This document shows, one piece after another, positions 1 to 12,163 of a stretch of DNA of 64,000 bases. Numbering within the stretch: position 1 is the first letter of the stretch; each line of letters begins with the position of its first letter. Origin of the DNA: Hericium rajendrae (lineage: Eukaryota; Basidiomycota; Agaricomycetes; Russulales; Hericiaceae); assembly GCA_033439255.1 (NCBI GenBank), contig JAVRDV010000016.1:496001-560000 (forward strand), written 5' to 3'. The translations under genes and the position numbers were made by a program. The notes under the pieces were generated by a model that had not been told where the DNA came from, did no database searches, and worked only from the letters and a program-made list of their open reading frames with translations.

Positions 1-123
1 AAGAACGACCGACTCAGAAGCACTGGCAATCGCTTCCTTGATCCTCCGATCTTTGACCGTTATCGCCTCCGACCATCTTCACCTCAGCGGATCCTTTTAC
101 GAACGTTTCCGCCTCAGGTAGGT
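1..123. other. Upstream flank of the first gene
   Basis: No gene is seen. The stretch is pyrimidine-rich and probably carries the 5' untranslated leader of the glycosyltransferase-like gene that begins at 124. A cag-gtaggt junction just before the start codon could be a splice site of a 5' leader intron, but the other side lies outside the window. Confidence 0.3.
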
Positions 124-2262
124 ATGCCCGAGCTTTGCTTTGCCTATTACTGTTCAGGACATGGTGAGCATATTTTTGAGCTGTCTATCATCTTTTACTT
201 GACTTTTGGTAGGGTACGGACACGCGACACGTGTTTCGGCCTTCGCTTCTCATCTTCTCTCGTTGAACCCACGTCCTTCTGTCCACATCGTATCTTCTGC
301 ACCTAGCCACATATTTTCGGATAGTATCGCTCTGGGAGCATTATATCGCTATGCGGAAATTGATCCAGTCATTGTGCAACCCTTAGCGTAAGCTTTTTCG
401 CTAGTAATCTCTTTGAGCTATTCTAATAAATCTTAGATATCGGGTGGACCGACAGAGGAGTTTGGATGTTTTGCAATCTTTCGTGGACCACAAGGATGTT
501 AAGGTAATTGAAGAAGCTCAATGGCTCAAGAACATGAACGTAGATTGCGTCCTGAGCGACGCGGCCTTCCTTGCATTGTAACTTTTGTCATGCTCAATTT
601 TGACCACTTACAAATATCTATTCCGCCAGCTTGGCAGCAAATAGAGCAAGCATACCCTCAATCTTAATCACGAACTTTACATTCGATTCTGTCTACAGCT
701 ACCTCTCTGCTGCCTTCATAGACCAATCTCGGCCCCATCATACCCTCCTAGACGCCGCTTCTGGCCTCCATCATGTATCGGAACCAATTCAATCAGATGT
801 ACCATTATCTGAAGAACCCCTCAACTCGCTAGTAAGGCAGTTACACGATGGCTATCGACATGCAGACATGTTACTGCGGCTTCCAGGCGCAGTCCCGATT
901 CCTTCGTTCCCGCGAGAACCACCTTTGCCCTCTCCACAATGGATTCATCCCATTTCGAAGACATTTATATCTTCAATTATTACCCATCTGACACAGAATA
1001 TCGACACTCTGGATTTGTATCCTTCACTTCCGTTCGCGTCGACACACCCCAGTGCTGAAGAAATATCTCTCAAACCACTTCCTCGAAGAGCACACGCAGC
1101 CCCGCTCCTTGTACGCCACGCAAATCCAGAAGTCTACACCCAAACTGGCCGCTCCAGATTTCTTTCAAGTTTGGGCGTGCCGGTGAACCAGCACGATCCC
1201 GCGACGACCAAGATTCTAGTAGTCTCATTCGGCGGCCAAATCATTCACAGGCCGAGCCGAGCCGGAGCCGGAGCGCTTCACGTCCGGGCACTCCTCAATC
1301 CAATGTTGCGTGCTCGCTCCCGGAGAACAACCTTTCCGGTCAACTGCACCAGTCTCTGACCGCCCTCGCATCTTCCAAGAACCAGCGTCGGCCGTGGAAG
1401 ACGCCGCCCCCGCTTTCGACTCCCTCACATATTCACATTCCAGGTGCTCCCGCGCCCGCTTTGAAGAGCCCTGCGACGGCCCGCCTGCCCGAATTCAACA
1501 CCGCTCCGCCCACACCGCCCGTAGTGTTTGATGGGGCGCCACGCGACGGCGTGCTGGACGTCGGAGATCAGTTCCTGCCAAATGAGTCGTGGATTGCTGT
1601 GGTCTGCGGCGTTTCCGACTCAAAAGAATGGCGTTCGCGCAGCCGGACTCCCGACGCATCGGATGTGATGAACTCTGTTGTAACTGTGGACGCGGGCGAT
1701 GACAATGAAGAAGATGACCTTCCTGAGCGGTTCTACATCGCCCCGAAGGATGTGTACATGCCTGACCTGATGGCCGTGGGAGATGTCCTTCTCGGCAAGC
1801 TCGTATGTTTTCTCTGAGATTCGAGCTTGAGATTTAGGATGTTCACCTTAGCTGTTGGTATAGGGATATGGGACGGTGTCGGAGTGCGTCGAGTCCTGTA
1901 CACCTTTCGTATACGGTATGTTTGTCCTTTCAATCCAGACGTGCATGAGGGCTGATGGCCAATCAGTATCACGACCCTTGTTCATTGAAGAACATGGCCT
2001 GCGGCTGCTCCTCGATTCCGAGGGCGTCGGCATAGAGATGGAGCACGAGGAATACGAAGGGGGAAACTGGGCGGTCAAAGTCGCAGAGGCGTGGAAGCAA
2101 GGTGGGCACGCGAAGGTGGAGAGGAGGTCGGGACTGCGTGTTGTCGATAGGCAGAGTCAGGGTCGTGCGATGGCTCAGTTCGTGGTCGACTGGGTGGGCG
2201 AGTGGAATCGCCAAGTTTCCGTTATGGAAAGCGATTCGAGTGCGAAAGCAGCGGGAAGTTAA
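124..2262 (+). CDS. GT-B-fold glycosyltransferase-like protein (L-arabinokinase N-terminal-like)
   Basis: The protein begins MPELCFAYYCSGHG and runs across an intron into YGHATRVSAF, the glycine/histidine loop typical of the nucleotide-sugar glycosyltransferase-like domain at the N-terminus of L-arabinokinases and of stand-alone fungal homologues. Later conserved blocks are TKILVVSFGGQ (about 1207-1239) and FYIAPKDVYMPDLMAVGDVLLGKL. After two introns comes GYGTVSECVESCTPFVYV and then SRPLFIEEHGLRLLL. Introns lie near 164-211, 388-436, 578-629, 1807-1863 and 1915-1967. A Ser/Arg-rich linker at 1250-1300 needs one extra G in an AGCCGG repeat (near 1259) to stay in frame; without it the protein stops at 1357. 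No kinase domain follows, so this is the glycosyltransferase-like half only. The substrate is unknown. The start is chosen because family members begin a few residues before the GHG loop. Confidence 0.75.
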
Positions 2263-2725
2263 TGCTCAAGAATTCATAGCATCACCGTCAAGTTGATGTC
2301 CGTGTAGCTAGCTATGCAGCGTGTATCAGTGATACTGTAAAAGCGCCCGCCGTTATATTCTGCTAGTTGATCCACCGCGAGGCAGAGCAGCCCGATGCAA
2401 AAGCTAAGTCGAGTTTGCGAGGGGGAGCTTTTGCAAGGTTTAGCTAGAACGATTATCTGCTGGGAAAGGTCTGCATTGGAGATTAAGGACGAGTCGCGTC
2501 TGACTGCAAAGCTTTGAACGTGTCAACAGTGCTCCTCCGACTCTACAAGTCAAAGATCATCGTGGACGTCGGATATTCAGGGCGAAAGTTATCACGACAG
2601 TCTCAGATGTGAAATCGCTACAATCCACGCCCCGGAACAGCTGAGCAATAGATAACAATTGTGCAGGCCTATGAACGGTACCTGAAATGAATGCCTGGCC
2701 GCTCTAGACTCTACCTGCACAAAAG
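2263..2725. other. Convergent intergenic region, no gene seen
   Basis: This lies between the 3' ends of the glycosyltransferase-like gene (+) and SDR copy 1 (-). I see no coding potential or repeat in it. Confidence 0.5.
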
Positions 2726-4042
2726 CTAAGCAGATCCTTCAAAATGTTCTCCACAATCTTCTCGGATGTCTCCCAAAGAGCCCGTGCAGACTCGGCGTCC
2801 TTCGCCGCCTTGGTGCTAGGCCCCGCTATCTTGCCAACCGGCATGAGATATTTACCCTTATACTTCTCTCGCTCGGCAGCAACCTGAGCGCTCGTCGCGG
2901 CGAAGAGGCTGTTGTAGGCACCCTCGAGAGACGACAGAGCAAAATATGCTAAAAGATTCTCCCGTACCAGGCCAGCGGCAGCGCGTGTGCGCCCTCTGCG
3001 AAAAGGTCAGTCAGAGCACGGAAACATGTAAGTCGAAGTCAGACCTGTCGCGACGTAGCCTGGATGCAGCGAGATGGCAGTAATGGGGATTTTATCTTCG
3101 TCCAGCCGTCGCTGAAGCTCGCTGGTGAATAGTACGTTTAAAAGCTTAGTAGTGCCTAGTCAGTTGACAGTAAGTAACGAGCTCTGTGTGTGAGGTTGAA
3201 CGAGCTGACCATATCGCCTGAATTTGCTCTCCCACAGGTTCTCCTTCCCTGGTTCTCCCTGTGGATCATTTAAGTCCTCAAGGCTACGGAAAGTTGTCCG
3301 TCCGGGTGATGAATATCTGGTAGACGACAACTAGCCACCCATGAGGTTCAGCAAGACGACAGCCTTGAACTGATGCAGGGTGCTCACTACAACGATCCTG
3401 ACATCAGCGTCAGGCCGCCTTGCAGTCTCCTTCATAAGCGGAAGTAATGCAGTGGTCAGAACGAAATGTCCAAGATGACTGATTCAACATATGTTCAGAA
3501 ATAATCACAATAACGGAGAGTTGCATACTTCACAGCGACAGATAGTTCAATGCCTTCGGGGGTGATCACGTAGTCATCCGCGAGTCGCCCTCCATTGTTA
3601 ACTGCACAAAGGCCGGTCAGCCTTCGATTGCGAGGTGCAACATGACCGGTAGGAATCACTCAGGATATCGAGTCGTTCTTCTTTCGACAAAACTCATCCG
3701 CCGCCTTCTTAGCGAAATGCATAGAAGAAAGGTCCAGCGGAAGCCAGACGAGCTTGTTGAGGCCCTTCAGCGATGGCGTCCTCTTCTCGATACCGGCGAT
3801 TGCGGCCTTGGCCTTTGACTCGGTCCTGCACGCGAGATAGACCTTCGCTCCATGGAGGGCGAGCTGTTCTGCGGTCGGCAGACCAATGCCTGCGCTGTTA
3901 AACAGGTAAATAAGCCGTCGGATATCACAACCAATAAGATTAGGAAAACGTACTTTGCGCCAGTGACAATCACAACCTTACCCGTCAGATCAGGGATGTC
4001 GCGTTTCGGGTCATAGCTGGGCCTGGAAAAGAGGAAACCCAT
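2726..4042 (-). CDS. Short-chain dehydrogenase/reductase, copy 1 (retinol-dehydrogenase-like), frame-broken
   Basis: The start MGFLFSRPSYDPKRDIPDLTG leads into KVVIVTGA and, after an intron, the glycine-rich NAD(P) motif of the SDR family. Strand beta-5 reads RIVV, then across an intron (GTGAGC...GGCTAG) LSSTRYSSPGRTTFRSLEDL; the catalytic YxxxK is split by an intron before TTKLLNVLFTSELQRRLDED. The C-terminal half has FAATSAQVAAER and ends near the stop at 2726. It is a paralogue of the genes at 23724 and 28404. Relative to them the frame is broken at about 3675 (one base missing in AAGAAGAA), around 2960-2980, and near 2738, where a missing G would extend the C-terminus to 2704. The substrate is unknown; the family reduces or oxidises hydrophobic alcohols and ketones. 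It is either a decaying copy or hit by the sequencing errors seen across the window. Confidence 0.75.
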
Positions 4043-4091
4043 TTTGACGGGGAGAATCTGGAATTTGGGGAAAACCCCCTCCAGGAGGTCC

Positions 4092-4104
4092 TCCTTTTAA
4101 CGTC
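4092..4104 (-). promoter_or_regulatory. Shared TTAAAAGGA core promoter element of SDR copy 1
   Basis: On the minus strand GACGTTAAAAGGA lies about 50 bp upstream of the start codon, after an AGCGCCG segment. SDR copies 2 and 3 have the same arrangement (23665 and 28346), which suggests a TATA-like core promoter kept after duplication. Confidence 0.4.
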
Positions 4105-4727
4105 TCACGGCGCTCCATTCGCCTTGGTACGGAATAACCTTACCCAGGAATTTGATGGGGATGAGTAAGGCTGCTTTCCAAGCGTGCTATTGCACCTCCT
4201 AGTCGCGATTCTGGGCCGTGAAGAAACGATTCATGTTGCTCGCCGCCCTGCAAGGGTTCGGAGATAGCGTTGCTATCGGTGTTAACATGCGGCTGTAGCA
4301 CCGTGCCAGATTTCCACGTGAAATTGCAGGCGCCAATACGTTGATGTTTAGAAGTGGACATGTTGGATTGAAATCTGTGGAGATCTACGCAAGCCCAGTG
4401 CTTGTCGACGACGAGACAGTCAGTTGGTCAATGAAGGCAACAAAGGACGTGTCGGAATTTCCCGGAAACGGCTGTAGTTGTGCATGCGTTGACGTGTTCA
4501 AGTCATCGATCCTAGAGCATGAAAGTTGATGTTGAGTATTCCGAGCGTTTGAGAACCACAACTCAAGATCTGTTTGGTCAAATCTTTGCCGCAGGCCCGA
4601 AATCGCGGAAGCACTCAAAGAGTAAGATTCAAGATGACATGCACAAAACCGAAAGAATCGCAACAAGGAGAACCAAGGTGCTGCTACAGAAACTTTGTAG
4701 CTCGTCCTCAGCGAAAATAAGTGACAT
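4105..4727. other. Intergenic region, no gene seen
   Basis: About 620 bases between two minus-strand genes. I find no convincing coding stretch. It holds the far promoter of SDR copy 1 and the 3' end region of the alpha/beta hydrolase gene. Confidence 0.4.
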
Positions 4728-5920
4728 TTACAAGAAGGATGCGAGATGCTGACAGAGAGCATCGGGCACATCCCATTGGGGCTGTTCCGGAAGTTAGCTC
4801 CAAAGATTATTATAAAAGGAAGAACTCACAAAATGGTTTCCCTCAGGAATCCAATCCATCTCGAACGCCTTGCCTAGCGTGCCATCACGCTCTTCTCCTT
4901 GCAAAGCTTTTCAAGCCCCCATGGAGAGCACACTGTCTCCCAGACTGAATTCTCGCACGTCAAAACCTTGAGCTTGCACCTCGGCCAGATGTCCGACGTG
5001 CTCTTATCGATCATCCTCTTGATCATCGCGTAGTACACGGAGCCTGGCGTGTCCAAGAGCTCCGATGGACTAGTCACCAGCGTCATGACTTTGCCTCTTT
5101 CCTCAGGCGTCATAGACGTGATGGTACCCGGGGAAGTCGAACGAGGCTGCATGGTGAGCGTCGAGACATCTCCAGAACGAGTGTCCGGATGGTCATAATG
5201 GGCCTCTAAGAAAGCGATAAACGTCTTGAATCGTTCGTCTCCCAGCGCATAGTCGTAGATCGGGTTGTACAAGCCTGGCGCTTCGATACCCAGCAGAGAT
5301 TGTGGGCAATCTACGGTCCATCATGATCAGAAGTAGAAGGTACGCAAGCTGTGAGACATACCAAGCAAGCAGAATGCGCGAAAATACGGCTCCAGAGCCT
5401 TCCGCGTGTTCTCTGGAAAGCGGTCTGCAAACCCCATCAGGCCCATGGTAGACATGATCCCCGCGGACCAGCTAGCAAGCGCAATGCCACCCTGCGCTTT
5501 ACCCGTTTCAGACTCCGAGAACTTCGGGATATCCTGCGTGTGCGCAAACCAGGCGAGGAACTCTCCAATCTCGAACGCACGCTGGCGGAAGAATTCTGTC
5601 CGCGACTCATTGTCAGGCGCGCGATTCATTGCGATGTCCTCGTCGGACAGTGGCGAGCTGCCGGGATAATCTCTGCGATTGATGGCGACTACACGTAGAC
5701 CATGTGCTGCAGCAACGCTGAACATGGGCTGGAAGATGGCTGTATAAACGCAGAGTTAACTGACTGGCGACAGCATCTCACGAGTTAGTGCGCATTAGAA
5801 CATACCGGAATTGAATCCGGCGCCATGCACCATGACGACAGTCAAGTAAGAGCCAACCAGAGGCCCGCTGTCTTCGTAGTAGAACTGGATATCCCGATCG
5901 TTAACGGTAGCAGTTGGCAT
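4728..5920 (-). CDS. Alpha/beta hydrolase
   Basis: MPTATVNDRDIQFYYEDSGP begins a typical soluble alpha/beta-hydrolase with the oxyanion-loop motif VMVHGAGFNSA. RVVAINRRDYPGSS follows, and a nucleophile-elbow-like LASWSAG supplies the Ser. GNHFPQWDVPDALCQHLASFL supplies the catalytic His region just before the TAA at 4728. Introns lie at about 5752-5805 and 5312-5363, plus one before PQWD (about 4783-4835). One base seems missing near 4908: without it the protein ends prematurely at 4874, with it the frame continues through ERDGTLGKAFEMDWIPEGNHF. There is no signal peptide, so it is probably cytosolic. The substrate cannot be read from the sequence. Confidence 0.75.
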
Positions 5921-7024
5921 GGTAAGATGGAAGGTCGTCGTCGTCGTCCATTTTCCGTTCTTTCCTTTTAAACACCAGGTCCAATGGCAGAACGCTCGTC
6001 GGAGAGGCTGCGATCCGCTGCCGCTCAACGTGGCTGAAATTGCCAATGCCATGTCGCATGATACCCCTGACGAAAGACACCTTAGCAAGTATGGAAAGAT
6101 TGATAAGAGATGCGACACACCGAGTTCATGGCCGCCTTCCACTTGGCCTTCGGCCTCGTGACGAATGTCCGTAAGGATACAGCCTCAAAGACTGATCATT
6201 GAATAAGAGAATAATAAATCCAAATGACAGGGCACAATTTTAAACAAATGAAGACCACTGCAATTTGACTGCGGCCCTATATGAAACGTCGTGCCCATGG
6301 GGTATGCGGATTTAGCGGAAACAATCTGTGCAAGATCGTCGAAACGTAGAAATCTGGATCTGCTGGTGAAATACACACGGCTGGGCAATTGGGAAAGTAT
6401 GAGCTGTTCATGCAGGTAAGCACTAAGGGAAACGGACTCGACAATATGACTAGGAAGGGAAGATCACCTTTCCGGCCCGTCGTTGTGTGCTAGAGTCTGC
6501 GTAAACATCAGTCCTGCACCTGTGGAGCTCCTCCCCTAAAATTTTCGAGCCATGGGAATCAAGTGATGTCGGACTACTACTACTAGGCTGTGACATGTGA
6601 AGCTTGAAGGCTCGCAGTCTGCAGACAAGTCTAATTACTCGACTCGTCCGTCATTGTGTTGGCCGATACATCGAAAGTGCGTCGGCGGCATCTGCCGATG
6701 TCGGGGGTAAGTCATAAATCAGCAATAAATCAGCATCGATGCCAGTCGCAAGTCCAGAGACCAGTCATAAATAATCAAAAACCATGCATTATGACCACAG
6801 CAAGCAACATGACCGTAGTATACAAATGCAAGCGACTAAGCAAAGGAGAGAGTGGATGCTACATACAGTCCGAACACCAGCGGTCGTAGATGATGAGTAG
6901 AAATACAGCGTGATATGGTACTGATCGTGAAGCCGTGCGTGATGCGTGATGTCGACATTATCATCCCAGCGGGATTGCTAAGCTATCGTGCGGAATCCGA
7001 ACCACAACCACAACTGAACCAGCC
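5921..7024. other. Intergenic region, no gene seen
   Basis: About 1.1 kb between the hydrolase promoter side and the 3' end of PRM1. AT content is higher than in neighbouring genes. I see no conserved coding stretch, RNA gene or repeat. Confidence 0.45.
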
Positions 7025-10021
7025 CTACAGCGCGACGCCCGGGCGCGACTCAAACGGGTCGTCATACAGCTCAAAGCGCGGCGCAGACTGCGGCGTCACA
7101 AGATCGGCACTGCGCACGCGCGCCTCGTCGTCAAACGGCGTCTCGAACGGGTTCGTGCGCGGCGGGAGGCCAGGCGGGTGCGCGGGGCGGTACGCCGCGG
7201 GCGGCGACGGCACCGCATGGTGCAGCGGCACGGCGAGGTGCGTGCCGCGCGGCTGCACGACCGACAGCAAATCGTCGCCCGACTCGCCGACGTCGACGGG
7301 CACGGGCTGCTTCGGGCGCGCGGGGAGGCGCGGGCGCCACTTCGCGGGCGGCGTCGGGCCGGGCGAGACGCTCCACGCGGACTTGGGGTCCTGTGCGCTC
7401 GTCGGGGACGGGTGCTCGATGACGGGGAGGTCCGAGTCGCGGATGGCGGATGCGCGCGCGGTCGAGATGGTCAGGTTGGGCTTGTGTGCGCGGCGGAAGG
7501 GCTGCAGGGGCGGCGTGGCGTAGGGCGAGACGCCGGACGTGCGGGCTTTCCAGAGGCTGAGGGTGACGCGCTTCCACCAGCCCGCGTCCTCGGGCTCGTC
7601 GTGCGCCTGCGCCTCGTCGTGGGTCTGTTTCTCGGAATCGCCTGGGGATGGTCGGCGCGGGAGGTAAACCGCCGGCTGAGGGCGCGGAATCGGCTTTCGC
7701 TGGGTTGGGCGGGGGCCTCCTGCGTGGGAGAGACGCGGTCGAAGAAGCTGTCAAAGCTCTGCCCCAGCCTGGTCGACATCGCTGCCAAGGGATGGAGATG
7801 GGTTCCGTTCGCGCGATCGTTCTCCGCCGCCATTGGCGTGAACGAGCGCAGCTGCATCTGCCCGTCGCCAACACCGTCGCCCTGACCGCCCTTCTCCGTC
7901 TCGCGGAATGGCACGACGATACTCGGGAAGCCCCGGCACGTTGCTCGCGCTCCCAGCGACGACGCTTGCGCGCCTCGGCCCAGTGGCACCCGTACGAGTG
8001 CCAGAACACGATGCCGAGGCCAATGAGCACGACGAGGCCCCAGAGGCCGAGGAACACCCCGAACATGATGCGCTCCTTCTTCAGCGACTGCACGTACGTG
8101 TTGACGAGGCGCTCGATGAGCCCCGGGCCATTGCTCCCATCGCCGCCGACAGCAGCAGCCGCGATCGGCTGCGTCGCCTCGTTGACCTGCGCGGGCGAGA
8201 GCACGAGCGCGCTCTCGTTTACCCGCGGCATGTTGACGTGGAGGTTGTCGTGCAGGAAGGTGAGCGCCTCCTCGATGGCGTCGACCTTCGAGCCGATGAA
8301 GCACTGGATGAACTCCTGCGCCGGCTGCTCGAGGATCGTGCCACCGAAGACGGAGTTCACGAGGTCCTGCACATCGGTGTAGAATGCGTTGACAGTGTCG
8401 TTGAGCGTCGTCGTCGTTTGGTTGACCCAACCGAAGAGGCCATCGTTGATCTGAGTCTGGATGGCGTCGACCTGGCTATTGACGTCGTTGGCATAGAAGG
8501 AAGACTGGTTGTACATGCTCTGGTTCACCGAGGCGAAGATCTGGCCGGACATATCGGTGACTGCTTCCGCAGCTCGAGATTGATACTTCGCTTCTAGCGG
8601 CCCGAGCGCGAAGAGTTGAATTTGGACAGAGAGGATACCGAAGAAGCCGATGAGGAAGCATGCCAGGGCTGGTGGATGGAAGATATAATGCAGGAACCAG
8701 CGCAGATGGATGTGCTGGGAAGGTGTGAAGTGAAGAATAGCGCTGCAGCGGTTAGCAATGCGCGTGAGGAGCGGATGCGCCGATTCGGCCTGAAGAATCA
8801 TCAAGTTGTGATCTGACAGGTCCACCGTCGGCGCCGAGGCCGGACCAGAGTGGTATACTGTCGGGTCCGACATCCATGCCTCGCGGGTGTACTGCAGGTG
8901 CTGCTTGAGGCACCGCCATTTGTACCACTCCAGTGCGCTATGGGCGAGCAACAGCAGAAAGGCGAGAACGAGAATGATGATCATGCCAATCTTCGCCATT
9001 TGCAAGAGGTCGTGTCCGAGGTCGTCAACGACGGACGTGTCCATGTCGCCACAGAAGGAAAGCTCGCTTCTGTCAGGTACAGGCATGGCCGAGGAGTTGA
9101 AGTTAATGCCAAGGAAGGTCTCATTGATATCTTTCTTTACGGCCTCGAAGGGCGTGTCAATACTGAAAAGGAAAAGTGAGCAAGAGCTGGAGACAACGGT
9201 CAGGCAACGTACAGAGAGTTGATCTTGTATTCTTCAAGTCAGAAACAGATGGCAACGACGAATTCAGCTTTTGAAGACCCTGCAGGAAATCCGACGGCAG
9301 AGTGACGTTCTCCAGTGCGCTCAAATCGGGAACGCTGATTTGGGGTGCTTTGATATCGCTGAAAGGATTGATCTTGTTAATGCCATCGATGGTGCTGTTA
9401 ATGACACTGTTTACACCAGAAATATCGTTCTGGATAGATGTGCGCAGGCCGCTGAACGTGGACTGCAGAAAATTCGAGATCTAAGGAACGGAATGAGCTT
9501 CTGTAAGGAAGTGGCATTGTACCACGACGTACCTCCTGCGTAGCCCCGATGATCAAGGACAAAGCACCGCGCACCACGAGCTCCAGGAAACACAAAAACG
9601 TCGACCGGTAGATGTCGACGATAAAGTTAATGATGGCCTCCATGACGGTCAAAGCGAGGATGAGCGCCTCTCGCGCGCCGTTCATCGTGCCGTTCACGGC
9701 GTCCGAGATTTGCGCGTTCGTCGCGATGGCCATGAAGCGTGGCATGCTGGCCGCCGAGGACGCGGCCTGCTGCGCAGCCTGGCAGCTCGAGAGCAGGTCG
9801 CCCTTCGCATTGTTCACGGCGGTCTGCGCGGAGTCGGATGAAAGCTGGAGGCGGAAGATGATGAAGAGCAGAGAGAGGATGGGGTATGCGAGCCAGGTGA
9901 GCGAGAGGATGTGTGACAGCTGGAGGTAGGGCGTCAACCTGGTGTCAGCGGAGCGGAGGGGTGCGCGGGCTGGCTGGTCGTATGTGGGAGGTGGGGACAT
10001 CCAGTTGGATGGCACAGACAT
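7025..10021 (-). CDS. PRM1: Plasma membrane fusion protein PRM1
   Basis: PRM1 is a multi-pass membrane glycoprotein of fungal mating pairs that helps plasma membrane fusion. The N-terminus is [17 protein letters not shown] with a hydrophobic segment [19 protein letters not shown]. The architecture then matches the family: Cys- and Asn-rich extracellular loops ([12 protein letters not shown], many N-x-S/T sites such as [10 protein letters not shown]), further membrane segments ([75 protein letters not shown]), and a long Pro/Ser/Arg-rich cytosolic tail ending ESRPGVAL at 7025. Introns lie near 9482-9533 and 9167-9216. Three one-base gaps break the frame: about 9226 (G), 7935 (G) and 7662 (C). 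Restoring one base at each gives one continuous protein. Confidence 0.85.
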
Positions 10022-10757
10022 GATAGACTATGGATATAAGAGAGGTCGGCCTGCGACGGAGCGTAAGATGAACGTGACGGTCGTCGTCGACAGCCGCGAA
10101 GGAGCGACAAGAGAGGGAGGGAAAGAACCCGAAGAAACACAGAGAAAAGGGCAGCATGTCTGCTTGTATTTGAGAGCGAATGGGCCATTGTGTTGTCGGC
10201 AGTCATCGTCGCCTAAGCGCATTGTTCTCCTCAGCCGACTTGCGAACAATAGCATTCCCAATTAGGCAACTCCTTCTTTGCTCCGTGAACGCGACAACCA
10301 GCATCCCATCATCTCGACAGCGTTCCGTGCTCCGAGCTTTTGTTGTTTGCTGCTCTCACTACAAAAAAGAACAAGACACGCCAAATAGGCTGTGATGCGG
10401 TATACGCGCCCACATGCTCAACCTTAACTTCGGAGTGGCCCGAACTTCTCCTTGTAACGCTTTGTGCACAAGCCTATAGCTAATCAGTCTTCACCGTGAC
10501 AGGCTCCCTCTTGCTGTGAACGACACTGGTATATGATCAGCTCAGAATTGGCATAATCCTTCGTAAAACAACTATGTTTCATTATCGATTTGCTTTCAAC
10601 GCATCCTTGTGGCCTCCATTTTTCAGGATAAACGGAGTATCCAAGGAAAATCAAGCACCGAGAGCTTGTCTCCATTCCATAGTCGAATACAATACAATAC
10701 AAGGATAAGGAGCCGCAAACGTCGTCGCGATATCCCGCACAGCTTTGACACATTATC
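10022..10757. other. PRM1 upstream region, no gene seen
   Basis: About 730 bases upstream of PRM1 (-). I see no gene. A TATA-like or pheromone-response element could not be assigned with confidence. Confidence 0.4.
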
Positions 10758-11650
10758 CTACTGACGCCGCACCGTCTCCGACATCCTCGACAACAGATCG
10801 TTATTCGCAACAGGCCCCTCCCACCTCCTGGTATCGATTGTCGTGGCCCTTCCCTCCGGCAGCATCGCGCCCTCCAGACTCTGGAAGCGGCCCTTCAATT
10901 TCCGATTTCGTCTCCACAAGAAATTGTACTGTATCGTACCAGAGAAGTTGCCCGGCGTCGTCGCGATGACGTGCCCGTCGATGAAGGACGGGAGGAGTGC
11001 GATGAGAGCGTGCATCGAGCTTGCTCGCAGCCCATAGATCCAGGGAAGGGCCACTGCAGTGAACGGTGCTAATTGTTCACGGTTGAGCCCACAGATCCAG
11101 GGGAGGACCAGGTCTTCGACCATCATGCAACAAGGTGACAAACCGCGTGGTTTGATCAAACCATCCTTCGTATAATTTCGCCTTTCCAGGTGTCGTCGGT
11201 GTCAACTGCAAAGATAGCCTTGACATTGATGTGAAGGGTAATGAAGACAACGACTCGCTGTCCCATCTTCCAGCGACCATCTGCGGCACATATGGTTGAT
11301 GCCCACATGTAACGCCATCTTCGCATCCATTAAGGCCGGCCGGACACGGTATGCAGCGTTGCATTCGCACTTCATCATCCCTTGTCCATCCGTCTCCTCG
11401 ATCATGATGGTGTCGCGGAGAATGTACCGTGTTAGGCACATGCAAGATCGTCTTCGGCAATGTCGTTGATCTTGACGAACAGGTCCGGGCGCGCATTCAT
11501 CATGAATTGGAACGCGAAGGACGTTCCTCGTGCAGGCGGATTGTGCAACCTGCGTCGAGGAGCTGGCTGGTGATGTGCGAATCGACAAACTCAGAAGCAC
11601 TTTAGCCAGTACTTTGCATGCGCCCGGCATGTCCGATCGAGGCTAAGCTG
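10758..11650 (-). pseudogene. Unrecognised minus-strand coding relic or heavily interrupted gene
   Basis: Several stretches on the minus strand look protein-like but sit in different frames. They are FAFQFMMNARPDLFVKINDI (about 11512-11450), RDTIMIEETDGQGMMKCECN followed by AYRVRPALMDAKMALHVGIN (about 11420-11300), GRWKMGQRVVVFITLHINVK (about 11275-11215), and a last exon-like segment LIALLPSFIDGHVIATTPGN followed by FSGTIQYNFLWRRNRKLKGR, ending at the stop near 10758. I do not recognise the family. Single-base shifts between the blocks could be errors, introns I cannot place, or decay. A short direct repeat encoding LPW-I-x-GL occurs twice within about 60 bases (11050-11110). Confidence 0.35.
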
Positions 11651-12163
11651 GTTAGAGAGCTGTCCGACGCGTTACCTGCCTGGTCGATAGCCTGTCGACG
11701 CGTCGATGATGAGCAACTTGCATCTTTGACGGACGTCGGGCAGTGGATGGAACGAAAGTGACGTGTTTTTCCTGGCTGTACGCGTACGGCTCGTGAGATT
11801 TCTGTGATCTTCCGCAGAGTCCGGTCATGTTGCGTCCATGGGGACGGTGCACACGGCCGAAGGGCCTTGTGACAAGATATAGTGTGCAGGAGAAACTGGA
11901 GAGAAGGAATCGATAGCAAATTGAGAGCAGATTGTTGTGACGACGAGACGTCCAGGGACTGGGATCAACACTGCCACGCGTCCACGGCACTGCACCATCA
12001 GGCGAACCAATACCGTTGTTTTCCTCCACGTCCATACCTTAGATACCCTCGCCGTTCCTCTTTGACTGTCTCCTTGCCTCGTCTCGTTCAGCAAGACTAA
12101 CGAGCTACGTCGCTACCCTAATTCCTCCCTAGGCGTCACCTCCCCCTTCCTTCGCCGCGGGTC
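11651..12163. other. Intergenic region upstream of the Ser/Thr-rich membrane protein
   Basis: No gene is supported. The minus-strand reading frames look like background. The last 150 bases are C/T-rich, as is common in promoters and 5' leaders of highly expressed fungal genes. Confidence 0.35.

Noticed and set aside
7178-8597. Long plus-strand open frames opposite PRM1
   Set aside because: They are GC-driven shadows. The minus strand carries the recognisable PRM1 membrane segments and glycosylation sites.
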